Shown one piece after another: positions 1-9,116 of a stretch of DNA of 59,109 nt. The DNA lies in contig NZ_SLWW01000017.1 of assembly GCF_004342445.1 (NCBI RefSeq), positions 1 to 59,109 on the forward strand, read 5' to 3'. The translations under genes were made by a program, and so were the position numbers. The stretch's first letter is position 1, and the number at the start of each line of letters is the position of its first letter. The notes below the pieces were generated by a model. That model searched no databases and was not told the origin of the DNA. It saw only the letters and a list, made by a program, of their open reading frames with translations. The DNA is from Rhodovulum euryhalinum. GTDB lineage: Bacteria; Pseudomonadota; Alphaproteobacteria; Rhodobacterales; Rhodobacteraceae.

Positions 1-1795
1 CGTTGAAATCATGCCGCAACTGCTCGTAATCCGCCGGGAACGGCGCATCCAGAGACTCCGTCAGGTCCCCAGACGACAGACGTTGCAGCGCTTCGGCAAG
101 GCGCGTGACCAGTGCGTGCTGTTCTTCGGCACGCTTCTGGCGTTCTTCCTCGGCAAGGCGCTCGTGCTCCTGCATCCGCCCCCGTTCGATCAGACCTTCT
201 CGGAATACGCCCAGCGCCGTCGCCATCCTGCCGATCTCGCCTCCGGTGAAACGGAAGCCGGTGATCGGGGCGAGATCGCCCTTCGACAGCCGGACGGTCA
301 GCCGTTCAAGCCGCGACATCGGCCGTAGGATCAACAGCCAGGTGAGGAACGGGGCTGCGATCAGGATCGCGACACTGCCCATCGCCACCAGTTCGAGGCG
401 CCGCTCGGCACGTTCGGATTCGGCGAGGATCGCATCGCCGGCCTCGACCGCGCCCGTCAGCGCGACGCCGCCATGGCTTGCGGCCAGGTCGCCGATAAGG
501 CGCAGCCGCTCATGGGCGGCGTGGGAGGTCTGTTCGGCGCGCGCCTCGGCGGTCAGAACCTCGGCTCGGGTCGCCACGATACCGTCTTCGGCCGCGGTGA
601 ACGCCAGAAGTTGCCCGACGATGACCTCGAGGTCATCGGTCAGGTACACGTTTTCGGACAGTTCCCGGAGATGGCTGGCCGCGTCGTCGAGCTGGGCCTG
701 TGCCGTGCCGATCGCGTCGAGCGAGCGAACAGTGGCCCCGAGGAATGCCGTCGCCACCACGGTTTCGACCGCGATCTCCAGGTTCGCGGCGTCGCGGATC
801 GACTGCACCTCGTTCTCGAGCAGGCGGGTGATCGCATCCTGGTTGAACGTCGCGGTATCCTCGGCGCCGATCATCAGGGTGGCGGTCAGATCGTCGATTG
901 CATAGGTCAGCGCGAGGTTGCTTTCTTCGCGCAACTCCATCAGGCGCTCGCGATAGCCCGCCCGGGCGCGGAAACCCTGGCGCGCCGCCTCGGCGACGAC
1001 GCCGCGGATTTCTGTGAGGGCCGGCAGATGGTCGGGAATCGCGTCGCGCTCTTCGAGATCGGCGAGAATCGTATCAAGTTCGCCCAGACTTGCCTCGGCA
1101 ATGTCGCGAAGCGAGTCGGAAAGCGCGCTGTCCTCGGTTTCGGACAGGGCAATCGCGAGGCCGCTCAGAAGGTTGACTTCGCCCCGCGCTCTCAGCACCA
1201 GGGTTGTCGCCGCGAAGTCGTAGTCGACGAGGTTCCCGAGCGTGCTGGCGACGACTTCGATGGTCTGGTCGCCGGCAAGCCCCATGTCGTAGACCGCGTC
1301 TTCGGTCAGCTGAACCAGCAGTTCGCGGGCCCAGGCAGAGAGGTTGCGAAAGCCTGCAATGGTCGTCTCGAGCGCGGCCTGCTGTGCGAAACCCTCTTTG
1401 ATCGCGGACTGCATTTCGTCGACCCTCTGTTCGAGGTCCGTCAGGGCCGGGATCATCTCGGCGACCGTCGCATCGGGCAATCCGTTCATCCCCTTGGCGA
1501 GGAAGTTCTTTTCCTCTTGGAAGCGGGCCTGCGCCTCCTCGACGTCCGAGGATGAGCGGGCAAGCAGCATGTCCGACAGAGAGTCGCGTATCCCGGCGCT
1601 GTGCTGGATCACGGTGACGCTGTCGCGAAGGTCCGGCAGTTGTTCGGCAAGCAGCGCGTTGAACGACGCGGACAGCGTGTTGAACACCATCAGGCCGATC
1701 ACCACGGCGGTGCCCGTCATCGCGGTCAGGGCCGCAACGGTCAGAGAGATCTTCAGGGCGATACTGCCCAACAGAAAGGACAAAATCCTGCGCAT
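1..1795 (-). CDS. Methyl-accepting chemotaxis protein, N-terminal part, cut by window edge
   Basis: About 598 codons are open to the left edge with no stop. A transmembrane helix lies near residues 10-36. A long, mostly helical periplasmic region of about 430 residues follows, then a second membrane helix (near MGSVAILIAAPFLTWLLIL), a HAMP domain with a GDLAPITGF turn, and the start of a second HAMP-like repeat ending YEQLRHDFN. The pair GDLT..L and YEQLR.DFN is typical of alphaproteobacterial chemoreceptors, so the methyl-accepting signalling domain should lie just outside the window. It lies 71 bases downstream of a periplasmic binding protein gene on the same strand. A sensor kinase is the alternative but fits the second HAMP less well. 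Confidence 0.85.
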   Translation of the reverse strand, partial: MRRILSFLLGSIALKISLTVAALTAMTGTAVVIGLMVFNTLSASFNALLAEQLPDLRDSVTVIQHSAGIRDSLSDMLLARSSSDVEEAQARFQEEKNFLAKGMNGLPDATVAEMIPALTDLEQRVDEMQSAIKEGFAQQAALETTIAGFRNLSAWARELLVQLTEDAVYDMGLAGDQTIEVVASTLGNLVDYDFAATTLVLRARGEVNLLSGLAIALSETEDSALSDSLRDIAEASLGELDTILADLEERDAIPDHLPALTEIRGVVAEAARQGFRARAGYRERLMELREESNLALTYAIDDLTATLMIGAEDTATFNQDAITRLLENEVQSIRDAANLEIAVETVVATAFLGATVRSLDAIGTAQAQLDDAASHLRELSENVYLTDDLEVIVGQLLAFTAAEDGIVATRAEVLTAEARAEQTSHAAHERLRLIGDLAASHGGVALTGAVEAGDAILAESERAERRLELVAMGSVAILIAAPFLTWLLILRPMSRLERLTVRLSKGDLAPITGFRFTGGEIGRMATALGVFREGLIERGRMQEHERLAEEERQKRAEEQHALVTRLAEALQRLSSGDLTESLDAPFPADYEQLRHDFN

Positions 1796-1866
1796 GGGTG
1801 CCTCCCGCAGGTGACGGTTGGTCGACGAGAGGGGCGGCACGGCGATGCGTGCCGCCCCCCGTCGGT

Positions 1867-3036
1867 TCAGCTTTGATCCCCACCTGTCGCCATGGGGACC
1901 GGTTCAAAGATGCCGTCCTGCCCGATACGGGCGAGGTAGGCAGTGTCGAGACCCTGGTTGTCGCCAGGGCCGAAGTGCAGCACGAGGCCGCCAAGGTCGA
2001 CCTCGCCGAGCGCGGCGAGAGTGGCCAGATAGCGTTCGCGGGTAAGCCAAGGCCCGGCCTCGTCGAGGGCGGCCAGCGCGAGGCGGCCGGCGATATAGCC
2101 TTCGAGGGATGCGAAGCCCGGCGCCGCCGCTGCATCGAGCATGGCGAGTGCAGCGCGGTACTCGGCCACGATCGGCAGGGTGTCATCCCGGGGAAGCGGA
2201 ACCGCGCGGGCGAAAACAAGGCCCTCGGCCTCATCCCCGAGGGCGGTGGCCAACGCTTCGGCGTCGGCATTGGCAAGACCGGCAAAGACCGGCGCAAAGT
2301 CGAGCGAGGTGGCGAAATCGACGGCCTTTGCCGTGGCGTCCGCGCTGCCAAGCAGCAAAACGGCATCCGGCCGGGTCTTGCGAATACCCAGCATGGCGAC
2401 CTTGATGGCGCTGGTCCCGCTGGCATAGCGCCCGACGGTGACGGGGGGGAGGTCGCGGCGCGCGAGCCCAGTCTCGATCGCCTTGAGCAGCCCCCGGCCC
2501 GCGTCGTCGTTTTCGTGAAGGACGGCAATCCGCCGGGCGCCCAGGCCGTCGATGAGATGGCTCAGCACGGCCTCGATCTCGGTGGTTTGTGTCGGGCGGA
2601 TGTTCACCGCATTGGTGACCCAGGGCGCGCGCAGCGCCTCGTCTCCGGTGGCCGCGCCGATGAAGGGCATGCCCACCTCGTCGGCGAGCGGCTGGATCGT
2701 GCGCGACTGGGCGGCGCCGACGGCGCCGATCACCGCGACATGCGCTGCACCATCGGCCACGAGCCGCATGCGGTCGGCCGAGCGCTCGGGGTCGCGGCGA
2801 TCACAGAGACTGTCGAGTTCGATCCGGCGGCCATGGATGCCGCCCGCGCGGTTCGCCTCGTCGAAGGCGGCGAGCAGCCCCTGGCGCAGCCCGAGGCCAA
2901 GCGCGGCGCCGGGACCCTCGAGCGGCGCGATCTGGGCGAAGCGGACCGACCCAGGTTCGACCCCGTCCGCCGCCTGGCCCGCCAGAGGGGCAAGGCCGAA
3001 GACGGCCGCGAAGGCCAGGGTCGAGAAAATATGCAT
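1867..3036 (-). CDS. Periplasmic type-1 substrate-binding protein (branched-chain amino acid ABC type)
   Basis: 389 residues with a Sec signal peptide (cleavage after about residue 22, GQA-A). The fold is a two-lobed type-1 periplasmic binding protein: RFAQIAPLEGPGAALG at the start of lobe 1, GGIHGRRIEL near residue 65, and the characteristic VIGAVGAAQSR and MPFIGAATGDEALR stretches. Family members bind amino acids, amides or related small molecules. No ABC permease or ATPase gene is adjacent; the next gene downstream on the same strand is a chemoreceptor. This suggests, as inference, that the protein presents ligand to the receptor rather than to a transporter. The ligand cannot be read from the sequence. 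Confidence 0.85.
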   Translation of the reverse strand: MHIFSTLAFAAVFGLAPLAGQAADGVEPGSVRFAQIAPLEGPGAALGLGLRQGLLAAFDEANRAGGIHGRRIELDSLCDRRDPERSADRMRLVADGAAHVAVIGAVGAAQSRTIQPLADEVGMPFIGAATGDEALRAPWVTNAVNIRPTQTTEIEAVLSHLIDGLGARRIAVLHENDDAGRGLLKAIETGLARRDLPPVTVGRYASGTSAIKVAMLGIRKTRPDAVLLLGSADATAKAVDFATSLDFAPVFAGLANADAEALATALGDEAEGLVFARAVPLPRDDTLPIVAEYRAALAMLDAAAAPGFASLEGYIAGRLALAALDEAGPWLTRERYLATLAALGEVDLGGLVLHFGPGDNQGLDTAYLARIGQDGIFEPVPMATGGDQS

Positions 3037-3267
3037 CAGAAAGTCCTGATTTCATGGGCGCTTCGGCGGACATTGCGCCCGAAGCCTTAACAACATGTTC
3101 TCCTTCCCCGGCCTGGAAGCTTCGTGTTCCCCGAAAATTCTAACGACTGACCGCGTCGGCTCGCCTGGGGCAGGGCCGTCAAGGGCGCGGGCAAAGCGCC
3201 CGGCACGGCAGGGCCGCGCGGGACATTGTGCGATCAGGGACAATCGCGGCGCGGACGCGTGCGGCGC

Positions 3268-4329
3268 TCAGGCGCCCCAGGTCCTTTCCAGGACCCGCAA
3301 CCAGTTGCCGTGGCACAGCCGTTCGATCAGCGCCGCGCCGTAGCCATGTTCGGCCATTGCCCGGCGCAAGGCGGGCAGCCCGGCGGCCGTGCCGATATCC
3401 GAAGGGATGATCGCGCCGTCGAAATCCGACCCCAGCCCCACCCGGGTCTCGCCCAGCCTGTGCAGCAGGTGGTCAAGATGCCGCAGCATGTCGTCGATCG
3501 CGGTATCGACCATGCGCCCGTCGGGCCTGAGGAAGGCCACCGCGAAATTCAGGCCCACCATTCCGTCGCTGGCGGCGATGGCGTCAAGCTGGGCGTCGGT
3601 GAGGTTGCGTGCCTGCGGCGTGATCGCGTGGGCGTTGGAATGGGTGGCCACCAGCGGCGCGGTCGACTGCCGCGCCACGTCCCAGAACCCGGCCATGGTC
3701 ATGTGCGACAGGTCGATGAGGATGCCGAGCCGATTGCAACGTTTCACCAGGTCGATCCCGTCCTCGGTCAGCCCGCCCCCGGTATCGCCGTCCGACGGAT
3801 AGCGGAAGGGCACGCCCGCGCCATAGATCGTCGGCCGGCTCCAGACCGGACCCAGAGACCGCAGTCCGGCGCGGTAGAGCACGTCAAGCACATGGAATTC
3901 CGGGTCGATCGCCTCGGCGCCCTCCATGTGCAGAACCGCCGCGAGAGTCCCGCTTGCGAGGCAGACGCGAATCTCTGCCGCCGTGCGGCAGACTTTCAGC
4001 GCGCCCAGCTCCTCCAGCCGGAACAGCGTCGCGGCCTGGGTCATCACGACGGGCAGGGCGTCCTCCCACTCGATCGGGGCGGGCAACGGCAGGTCGTAGC
4101 TGCCGGCCCGCATCCGGCCCGTGGTGTCGTCGAGGTCGATGTCGTTCGAAGGCACGAAAATGGCGAAGAATCCGCCACCAAAGCCGCCCGCCCGCGCCCC
4201 GGGCAGGTCGAGATGCCCCGCGCGTCCGGTCAGGAACTGTTCGGCGGCCATCGGTCCGCCCGCGCGGAACAGCCGCAGAAGCACGTCGTTGTGCCCGTCG
4301 AAAATGGCCGGCTCGGTTGGCAGCGTCAC
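3268..4329 (-). CDS. Membrane dipeptidase, peptidase family M19
   Basis: Zinc-dependent dipeptidase of the amidohydrolase fold. Metal-binding elements are visible: FDGHNDV at the N-terminus (HxD), LSHMTMAGF and ATHSNAHAI in the middle, and GLGSDFDG toward the C-terminus. Length (353 residues) is usual for bacterial M19 enzymes. I chose the GTG at 4329, which puts the conserved FDGHNDV about ten residues from the start. An ATG at 4368 is also in frame but would add a G-rich, unconserved leader. Substrate is not predictable; relatives cleave D,L- or L,L-dipeptides. Stands alone between the binding protein and the AAA ATPase. Confidence 0.9.
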   Translation of the reverse strand: MTLPTEPAIFDGHNDVLLRLFRAGGPMAAEQFLTGRAGHLDLPGARAGGFGGGFFAIFVPSNDIDLDDTTGRMRAGSYDLPLPAPIEWEDALPVVMTQAATLFRLEELGALKVCRTAAEIRVCLASGTLAAVLHMEGAEAIDPEFHVLDVLYRAGLRSLGPVWSRPTIYGAGVPFRYPSDGDTGGGLTEDGIDLVKRCNRLGILIDLSHMTMAGFWDVARQSTAPLVATHSNAHAITPQARNLTDAQLDAIAASDGMVGLNFAVAFLRPDGRMVDTAIDDMLRHLDHLLHRLGETRVGLGSDFDGAIIPSDIGTAAGLPALRRAMAEHGYGAALIERLCHGNWLRVLERTWGA

Positions 4330-4484
4330 GCGATCCCCGCTTGTCCCACGGGGCTTTGCCCCCCGCATGGCAGGCCGAGCCTAGCGAAAAACGCCACGCG
4401 GGAAAGGCCGAAGCCGTGCCCGATCAATGAAACGAAGAACATCCCGGCGCAGGCGGCCGGGCTGTCCCGCGGGGCGCGGTGGGG

Positions 4485-5795
4485 TCAGTGCAGGATTTCC
4501 TCTTCGCGCACGAACATGTTGGCCCAGGCGCGGTCGATCAGTGCGGGGCTCATCTGGTAGGGGATGCCCTCGAATTCGCAGATAGAGATCATCTGGTCGA
4601 TCAGGAACACCGGCTGGTAGTTGGCGTATTCGTTGTTGATCGAGGGATATTTCTCTTTGAGCAGGTAGATCAGCGTCGCCTCGTCGATCGGCATCTTCTT
4701 CTTGCGGGCGACAAGGGCGAAGATCTTCAGGAAATCCTCCTGGCAGGGGCCATCGATCTTGATCTTGAAGAAGATCCGGCGCAGCGCGGCGCGGTCGAAG
4801 ATCTCGTTCGGGTGGAAGTTGGTCGAGAAGATCACCAGCGTGTCGAACGGCACCTCGAACTTCTCGCCCGATTGCAGCGCGAGGATGTCCTTGGATTCCT
4901 CCAGCGGCACGATCCAGCGGTTGACCAGCGCCTGCGGCGGTTCCGCCTGGCGGCCAAGGTCGTCGACGATGAAGACGCCGCCGGTGGATTTCAGCTGCAG
5001 GGGCGCCTGGTAGGTCCGCGCGGTGGGGTTGTAAACCAGATCGAGCATGGAGAGCGAGAGTTCACCGCCGGTGATGACCGTCGGGCGGTCGCACAGCACA
5101 TAGCGCGTGTCGAACCGTCCCGAGGTGCGGCGCAGCGAGTTCGGATCGTCCACCAGTTCCTCGGCGGCGGAATGGACGATCGGGTCGTAGACGGTGATGA
5201 CCTGACCGGAATACTCGATGGCACGGGGGATGTAGATCCTGTCGCCCAGCGCGTCGCGGATGCCGTTGGAAATGGACGACTTGCCGTTGCCGGGCGGGCC
5301 GTACATCAGGATCGACCGGCCCGCGCTGACCGCAGGGCCCAGGTGATCCAGCAATGCGTTCGGCAGGATCAGGTGGCCCATCGCCCCGGTCAGCTGGTCG
5401 CGGGTGATCTGGATGTTGCGGATCGACTGGCGCCTGACCTGTTCGGCATAGACCTCCAGCGGCACGGGCATGGCGCCATAATATTCCGACTGGGTCAGCG
5501 CGTCGAGCGCGCGCGCCTTGCCGGAATCGGTCAGCTGGAACGCCATCTCGTTGCCCGCCCCGGCATGCAGCGTGCCGGTTGCCTCCAGCAGTCTCTGGCC
5601 GCGCGCCATATCCACCAGTTCCTGGGTCACGGGAACCGGCAGGCAGATCGCCCGGGCGATCTCGGTCACGACGTTGACGTTCTTGCGGAACACGGTCTTG
5701 AGCAGGATGTCGCGCATCATCACTGCCGGCAATTGCATCTCGGCCAGCGTGCGCGGCGCGGGCGGGGCCATTACCGACGAGGTCTGGATATTCAT
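4485..5795 (-). CDS. AAA-family ATPase bordering the Tad locus
   Basis: 436 residues. A Walker A motif GPPGNGKS lies near residues 166-173 and a Walker B-like GVFIVDDLG near 250; sensor-like IFSTNFHP and an arginine-rich AALRRIFFKI follow. The first 150 residues are helical with no recognised catalytic motif. Related stand-alone ATPases are known beside tad loci in Rhodobacteraceae, but I know of no assigned role. The start at 5795 (MNIQTSS) was preferred over an upstream ATG at 5969, whose 58 extra codons overlap the divergent gene and look non-coding. It faces away from the membrane protein gene at 5947, leaving a 151-base shared promoter region. Confidence 0.85.
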   Translation of the reverse strand: MNIQTSSVMAPPAPRTLAEMQLPAVMMRDILLKTVFRKNVNVVTEIARAICLPVPVTQELVDMARGQRLLEATGTLHAGAGNEMAFQLTDSGKARALDALTQSEYYGAMPVPLEVYAEQVRRQSIRNIQITRDQLTGAMGHLILPNALLDHLGPAVSAGRSILMYGPPGNGKSSISNGIRDALGDRIYIPRAIEYSGQVITVYDPIVHSAAEELVDDPNSLRRTSGRFDTRYVLCDRPTVITGGELSLSMLDLVYNPTARTYQAPLQLKSTGGVFIVDDLGRQAEPPQALVNRWIVPLEESKDILALQSGEKFEVPFDTLVIFSTNFHPNEIFDRAALRRIFFKIKIDGPCQEDFLKIFALVARKKKMPIDEATLIYLLKEKYPSINNEYANYQPVFLIDQMISICEFEGIPYQMSPALIDRAWANMFVREEEILH

Positions 5796-5946
5796 GGACT
5801 TGCCCTGAAACTGCTGCGGTCTTGGCCCGAAAGTCACCGCATTTTGGGGCGATTCTTGGGCGATACACCGGGCGTTTTTGAGACAATCCCGGAAAGACGC
5901 GGCGATCCGTCGACCGGCGGACACGAGGCAAGGACGAGGGCAGGGT

Positions 5947-7566
5947 ATGAAGCGATCCGATCCGGTCACGCTGGCGGCGGCAATGGCCGCGGTCCTTGGT
6001 CTGGCTACATGGGCGGGGCTGGCACGCGGCGGGCTCTACCCGGTCATGCACGAGGGCGACATGCTGCACATGGTGCAGATCGTGTTGCGCGAGGCCGCGG
6101 GCGAGTGGCCGCATCTCGACTTCATGACGCCGCTGGGCGTGCTGGCCTTTGCGCCGGTCACCCTGTTCGTCCGCCTGGGCTGGCCGCTGGCCGAGGCCTT
6201 CGTGCTGGGTCAGGCGCTGGTGGGCGTGGTGATTTTGCCCGCGGCATGGTGGGCGGGGCTCGGCCGGCTGCCGCGGGGCTGGGCGCATCTCTTCGGGGCG
6301 GGGATCATGGTGCTGGTGGTCGCGCTGGTCCCCGCGACGCCCGATCCCGACATCTCGCTGTCGATGAACTACAACCGCTGGGCCTGGGCGCTGCTGTTCG
6401 TGGTACTGGTCGTCGCCGTGCTGCCCGCGCGCTGGGCCGGGCCGCGGGCGCGGCTTGGCGACGGGCTGGTGCTGGGGCTTGGCCTTGCAGCGCTGGCGCT
6501 GATCAAGGTGACATTCTTTCTTGCCGCGGCACCGGTCGTGGTGCTGGCGCTCTGGCTCGGGCGCGACCGGCTGGGGGCGATCGTGGCGCTTGCTGCCGGG
6601 CTCGCCGTCACCCTCGCCGTGACCATGGCGGCGGGGCCGATGATCTGGCCGGCCTATCTCGGCGACCTCGGCGCCGTTGCATCGACCGAGGTGCGGGCCT
6701 ATCCCAGCGCCAGCCTGCCGGACGTCGTGGCGGGAACCGCGGCCCGCGTCGGCAGCCTGCTCTACCTCGCCGCAGTGATCCTTGCGCGCCGGGCGGGGCA
6801 GGCGCGCGCGGGACTCTTGCTGCTGGCCGCGGCGCCGGGGCTTGTCTATGTCACCTACCAGAATTTCGGCAACGATCCGGTCTGGCTGTTCTTCCTCGGC
6901 CTTGCCGCGCTGGCGCTGCGCCCCGTGCCCGGCGGCCGGCATGCGGGCCCAGGCCAGGGGCTGACGGTGGCGGGCTGGGGGGCGCTGCTGCTTGTCGCGC
7001 CGGTCTTCATGGCGATGGCCGAAAGCCCGCTGCGCAACCTTGCCGCCGGCGAGGCCGGGCGGGTCGAGATCCTGCCCGGCAATCAGGGGATATGGATGCC
7101 CGACGATCGGGTCGCCCATGTCCAGACCCGTGTCAGCCGTGCGCTATTCGCGGGTGAACCCGCCGCGCAGGCGCACACCTTGCCCGAGCCGACGCTTCTG
7201 CTGGGTCAGCCGCTGGAGAATTGCCGCCTGATCAGCGGATTGGTCGGCTGGTTCCGCACGGTGTCCGACGATATCGGTGCGTCGGAGTTCGGCGGGCGCC
7301 CGGTCCTCGTGGCCGACATGTTGAACGCCTACTGGCTTTACGGTGGCGTCGCCCCGCTGCCCGGGGGGGCGCCCTGGTATTACGGCGGGTTGCCGGGGGT
7401 CGAGGTGGCAGAGCTTTTGCTGGTGCCGCAATGCGCGACCCGGCCCGACGTGCGGGCGCGAGTGCTGCGCGAGCTGGCGGATGGCGGCTTTGGTCTGACC
7501 GAACTGCGCCGGACGCCGGATTACGTGCTGCTGGCCATCAGGCCTGCGGCCGAGAGCGCGAGATAG
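5947..7566 (+). CDS. Polytopic inner-membrane protein, possible GT-C-type glycosyltransferase
   Basis: 539 residues with about ten hydrophobic helices in the first 380 residues and a C-terminal soluble part of about 160 residues. The first inter-helix loop carries acidic residues (MHEGDMLHM) and is followed by HLDFMTPLG, an arrangement that resembles GT-C glycosyltransferases using polyprenyl-phosphate sugars; this is inference. No other domain is recognised. The start ATG at 5947 follows a GAGGGCAGGGT ribosome-binding region. The 3' end overlaps the prepilin peptidase gene on the other strand by 46 bases. It is the only plus-strand gene inside the Tad region, so it is probably an independent unit. 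Confidence 0.75.
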   Translation: MKRSDPVTLAAAMAAVLGLATWAGLARGGLYPVMHEGDMLHMVQIVLREAAGEWPHLDFMTPLGVLAFAPVTLFVRLGWPLAEAFVLGQALVGVVILPAAWWAGLGRLPRGWAHLFGAGIMVLVVALVPATPDPDISLSMNYNRWAWALLFVVLVVAVLPARWAGPRARLGDGLVLGLGLAALALIKVTFFLAAAPVVVLALWLGRDRLGAIVALAAGLAVTLAVTMAAGPMIWPAYLGDLGAVASTEVRAYPSASLPDVVAGTAARVGSLLYLAAVILARRAGQARAGLLLLAAAPGLVYVTYQNFGNDPVWLFFLGLAALALRPVPGGRHAGPGQGLTVAGWGALLLVAPVFMAMAESPLRNLAAGEAGRVEILPGNQGIWMPDDRVAHVQTRVSRALFAGEPAAQAHTLPEPTLLLGQPLENCRLISGLVGWFRTVSDDIGASEFGGRPVLVADMLNAYWLYGGVAPLPGGAPWYYGGLPGVEVAELLLVPQCATRPDVRARVLRELADGGFGLTELRRTPDYVLLAIRPAAESAR

Positions 7567-8141
7567 GCAACCAGCACGCCCGCAAGTGCGATGCCCATCG
7601 GGAAATCGCTGCGCTCCCACGAGTCCCAGCCGGGCAGCGCGCGGCGCACGGCGGGGATGCGGCGGGCCAGCCGGTGCCCGGCAAAGGCCGCCAGCGTCAC
7701 CCCCGAGAACAGGAACAGGAAGCTGCCGATATCGGCCAGCGCCACGAACGGTGCCATCGCCGCGGCGAACTTGGCGTCACCCGCGCCGATCAGGCGCAGG
7801 CTGCTCATCACGAAGCCCAGGACGAGGATCGCGGCAAGGTGTGTCCAGCGCCAGGCCCAGACCTCGACCGGCAGTGCCACCAGCCCCACCGCGGCAAAGA
7901 CCGCGACCAGCGCCAGAACCGCCCGGTTCGGGATCTTCATCGTCTTCATGTCGCTGCGGGCCACCCAGAAGGCGACCGGCAGCACGAAGGGCAGGAAGGC
8001 CACCGCACCGAGCGGCCGGCCCAGCGAAAGCGCCAGCGCCGCAAGCGCGGCCAGGATGGCGAGCGCCATGCCGCCGGCCAGAATGGTCAGCGCGCGCGCA
8101 CCATGGCGGGGGGAATCGGCGGACATGTCGATCGAACTCAT
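7521..8141 (-). CDS. cpaA: Prepilin peptidase (TadV/CpaA, aspartic peptidase A24)
   Basis: 206 residues, about six membrane helices. The two catalytic aspartates of the family are visible: ARSDMKTMKIPN (first Asp, cytoplasmic loop) and GAGDAKFAA (GxGD motif). It cleaves the Flp prepilin leader on the cytoplasmic face of the inner membrane. The short form, lacking the N-methyltransferase domain, is normal for Tad systems. Start at 8141 (MSSIDMSAD); an ATG 15 bases further in is possible. It is the last tad gene of the minus-strand series and its end converges with the membrane protein gene at 5947-7566. Confidence 0.92.
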   Translation of the reverse strand: MSSIDMSADSPRHGARALTILAGGMALAILAALAALALSLGRPLGAVAFLPFVLPVAFWVARSDMKTMKIPNRAVLALVAVFAAVGLVALPVEVWAWRWTHLAAILVLGFVMSSLRLIGAGDAKFAAAMAPFVALADIGSFLFLFSGVTLAAFAGHRLARRIPAVRRALPGWDSWERSDFPMGIALAGVLVAYLALSAAGLMASST

Positions 8142-8235
8142 ACGGAATCCCGGGGAAACAGGGTCACCGGTCAGGATTGCGGCGGAATCCGGCGGGGGTA
8201 AGGCGGCCCGGTGACGCCGGGATGGTTCGCCGCCC

Positions 8236-9087
8236 TCAGCCCCGCGCCTCAAGCGCGCGCAAGGCGCGGACCGCCGGTTCGAAATGCTGCGGGTGGGTGT
8301 CGATCGCGTCCTGCAAAAGCCCCTTGCCGATGCCGACATCGCCCTGCTTGATCGCGGCCAGCGCCAGCGTGTGGTAAAGCTGCGCCCGTTCCGTGGGCGT
8401 CATCTGGACCACCGGCAGGTCATAGTTGCGTTGCGCGCCGCGGGCGAGCACCAGGTTGTTCTTGGCGGTAAACAGCGACGGGTCGTAGGTGATCGCCTCG
8501 GTGAACAGCCGTTCGGCGCCCTTGAAATCGCCCCGGGTCAGCTTGGAATAGCCCCAGTTGTTGTACACGCCCGAGGGTTTGGTGGTCAGGCCCGCAGCGG
8601 TTTCGTAGAAGCTGTCGGCCCGGCTCCATTCCTTGTTGGCATCGGCGACCATCGCCTCGAGCCGGTAGCGCTGATAGGCCTCGTAGGTGGGCGGGATCGC
8701 GTCCAGCACTGCCTCGGCCTTGGCCCATTCGCCCACGCGGATCAGTGCGTCGGCATGGTCGACCCGGTCCTCGTTGGTGGCCTCGGGGTGCTCGGCCACC
8801 CGCGCCCAGGCGGTGGCCGCCTCGGTGTTCCGCTTGGCCCGGATCAGCGACCTGGCAAGGCCCCGTTGAAAGGTGATCCGGTCGGGCTGCTTCTCGAGAT
8901 TGCGGCGGAAATAGGTGACCGCCTCGTTGGGGTCGGCCACCGTCATCATGATGTCGTTGAGACTGCTCTCGTCGCCCGAGATCACGTCCTGGACGGCACG
9001 TTCGACCTCGGCCTCGCCGGCGTGCTGGCACCCGGACAGGGAAAGGGCGCCGATCACGCAGATCGGAATAAGAAAAACGTGGCGCAT
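8236..9087 (-). CDS. tadD: Tad pilus TPR lipoprotein (TadD type)
   Basis: 283 residues with a lipoprotein signal ending LSGC (Cys20). Several tetratricopeptide repeats span about residues 50-280, for example FQRGLARSLIRAKRNTEAATAWARVAEH and VYNNWGYSKLTRGDFKGAERLFTEAI units. TadD proteins are outer-membrane-associated pilotins or scaffolds that help secretin assembly. The gene lies 29 bases downstream of a second TPR lipoprotein gene and 94 bases before cpaA, in the same transcription direction. The family assignment is firm from position and architecture; the exact role of each of the two TPR proteins is inferred. Confidence 0.85.
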   Translation of the reverse strand: MRHVFLIPICVIGALSLSGCQHAGEAEVERAVQDVISGDESSLNDIMMTVADPNEAVTYFRRNLEKQPDRITFQRGLARSLIRAKRNTEAATAWARVAEHPEATNEDRVDHADALIRVGEWAKAEAVLDAIPPTYEAYQRYRLEAMVADANKEWSRADSFYETAAGLTTKPSGVYNNWGYSKLTRGDFKGAERLFTEAITYDPSLFTAKNNLVLARGAQRNYDLPVVQMTPTERAQLYHTLALAAIKQGDVGIGKGLLQDAIDTHPQHFEPAVRALRALEARG

Positions 9088-9116
9088 GACTGCTGCGTCC
9101 TCTGCTCTTTTTTGCC

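Noticed and set aside
1074-2528. Long minus-strand open frame spanning the chemoreceptor and binding-protein genes
   Set aside because: It overlaps two well-supported genes in another frame and its product is arginine- and proline-rich with no domain.
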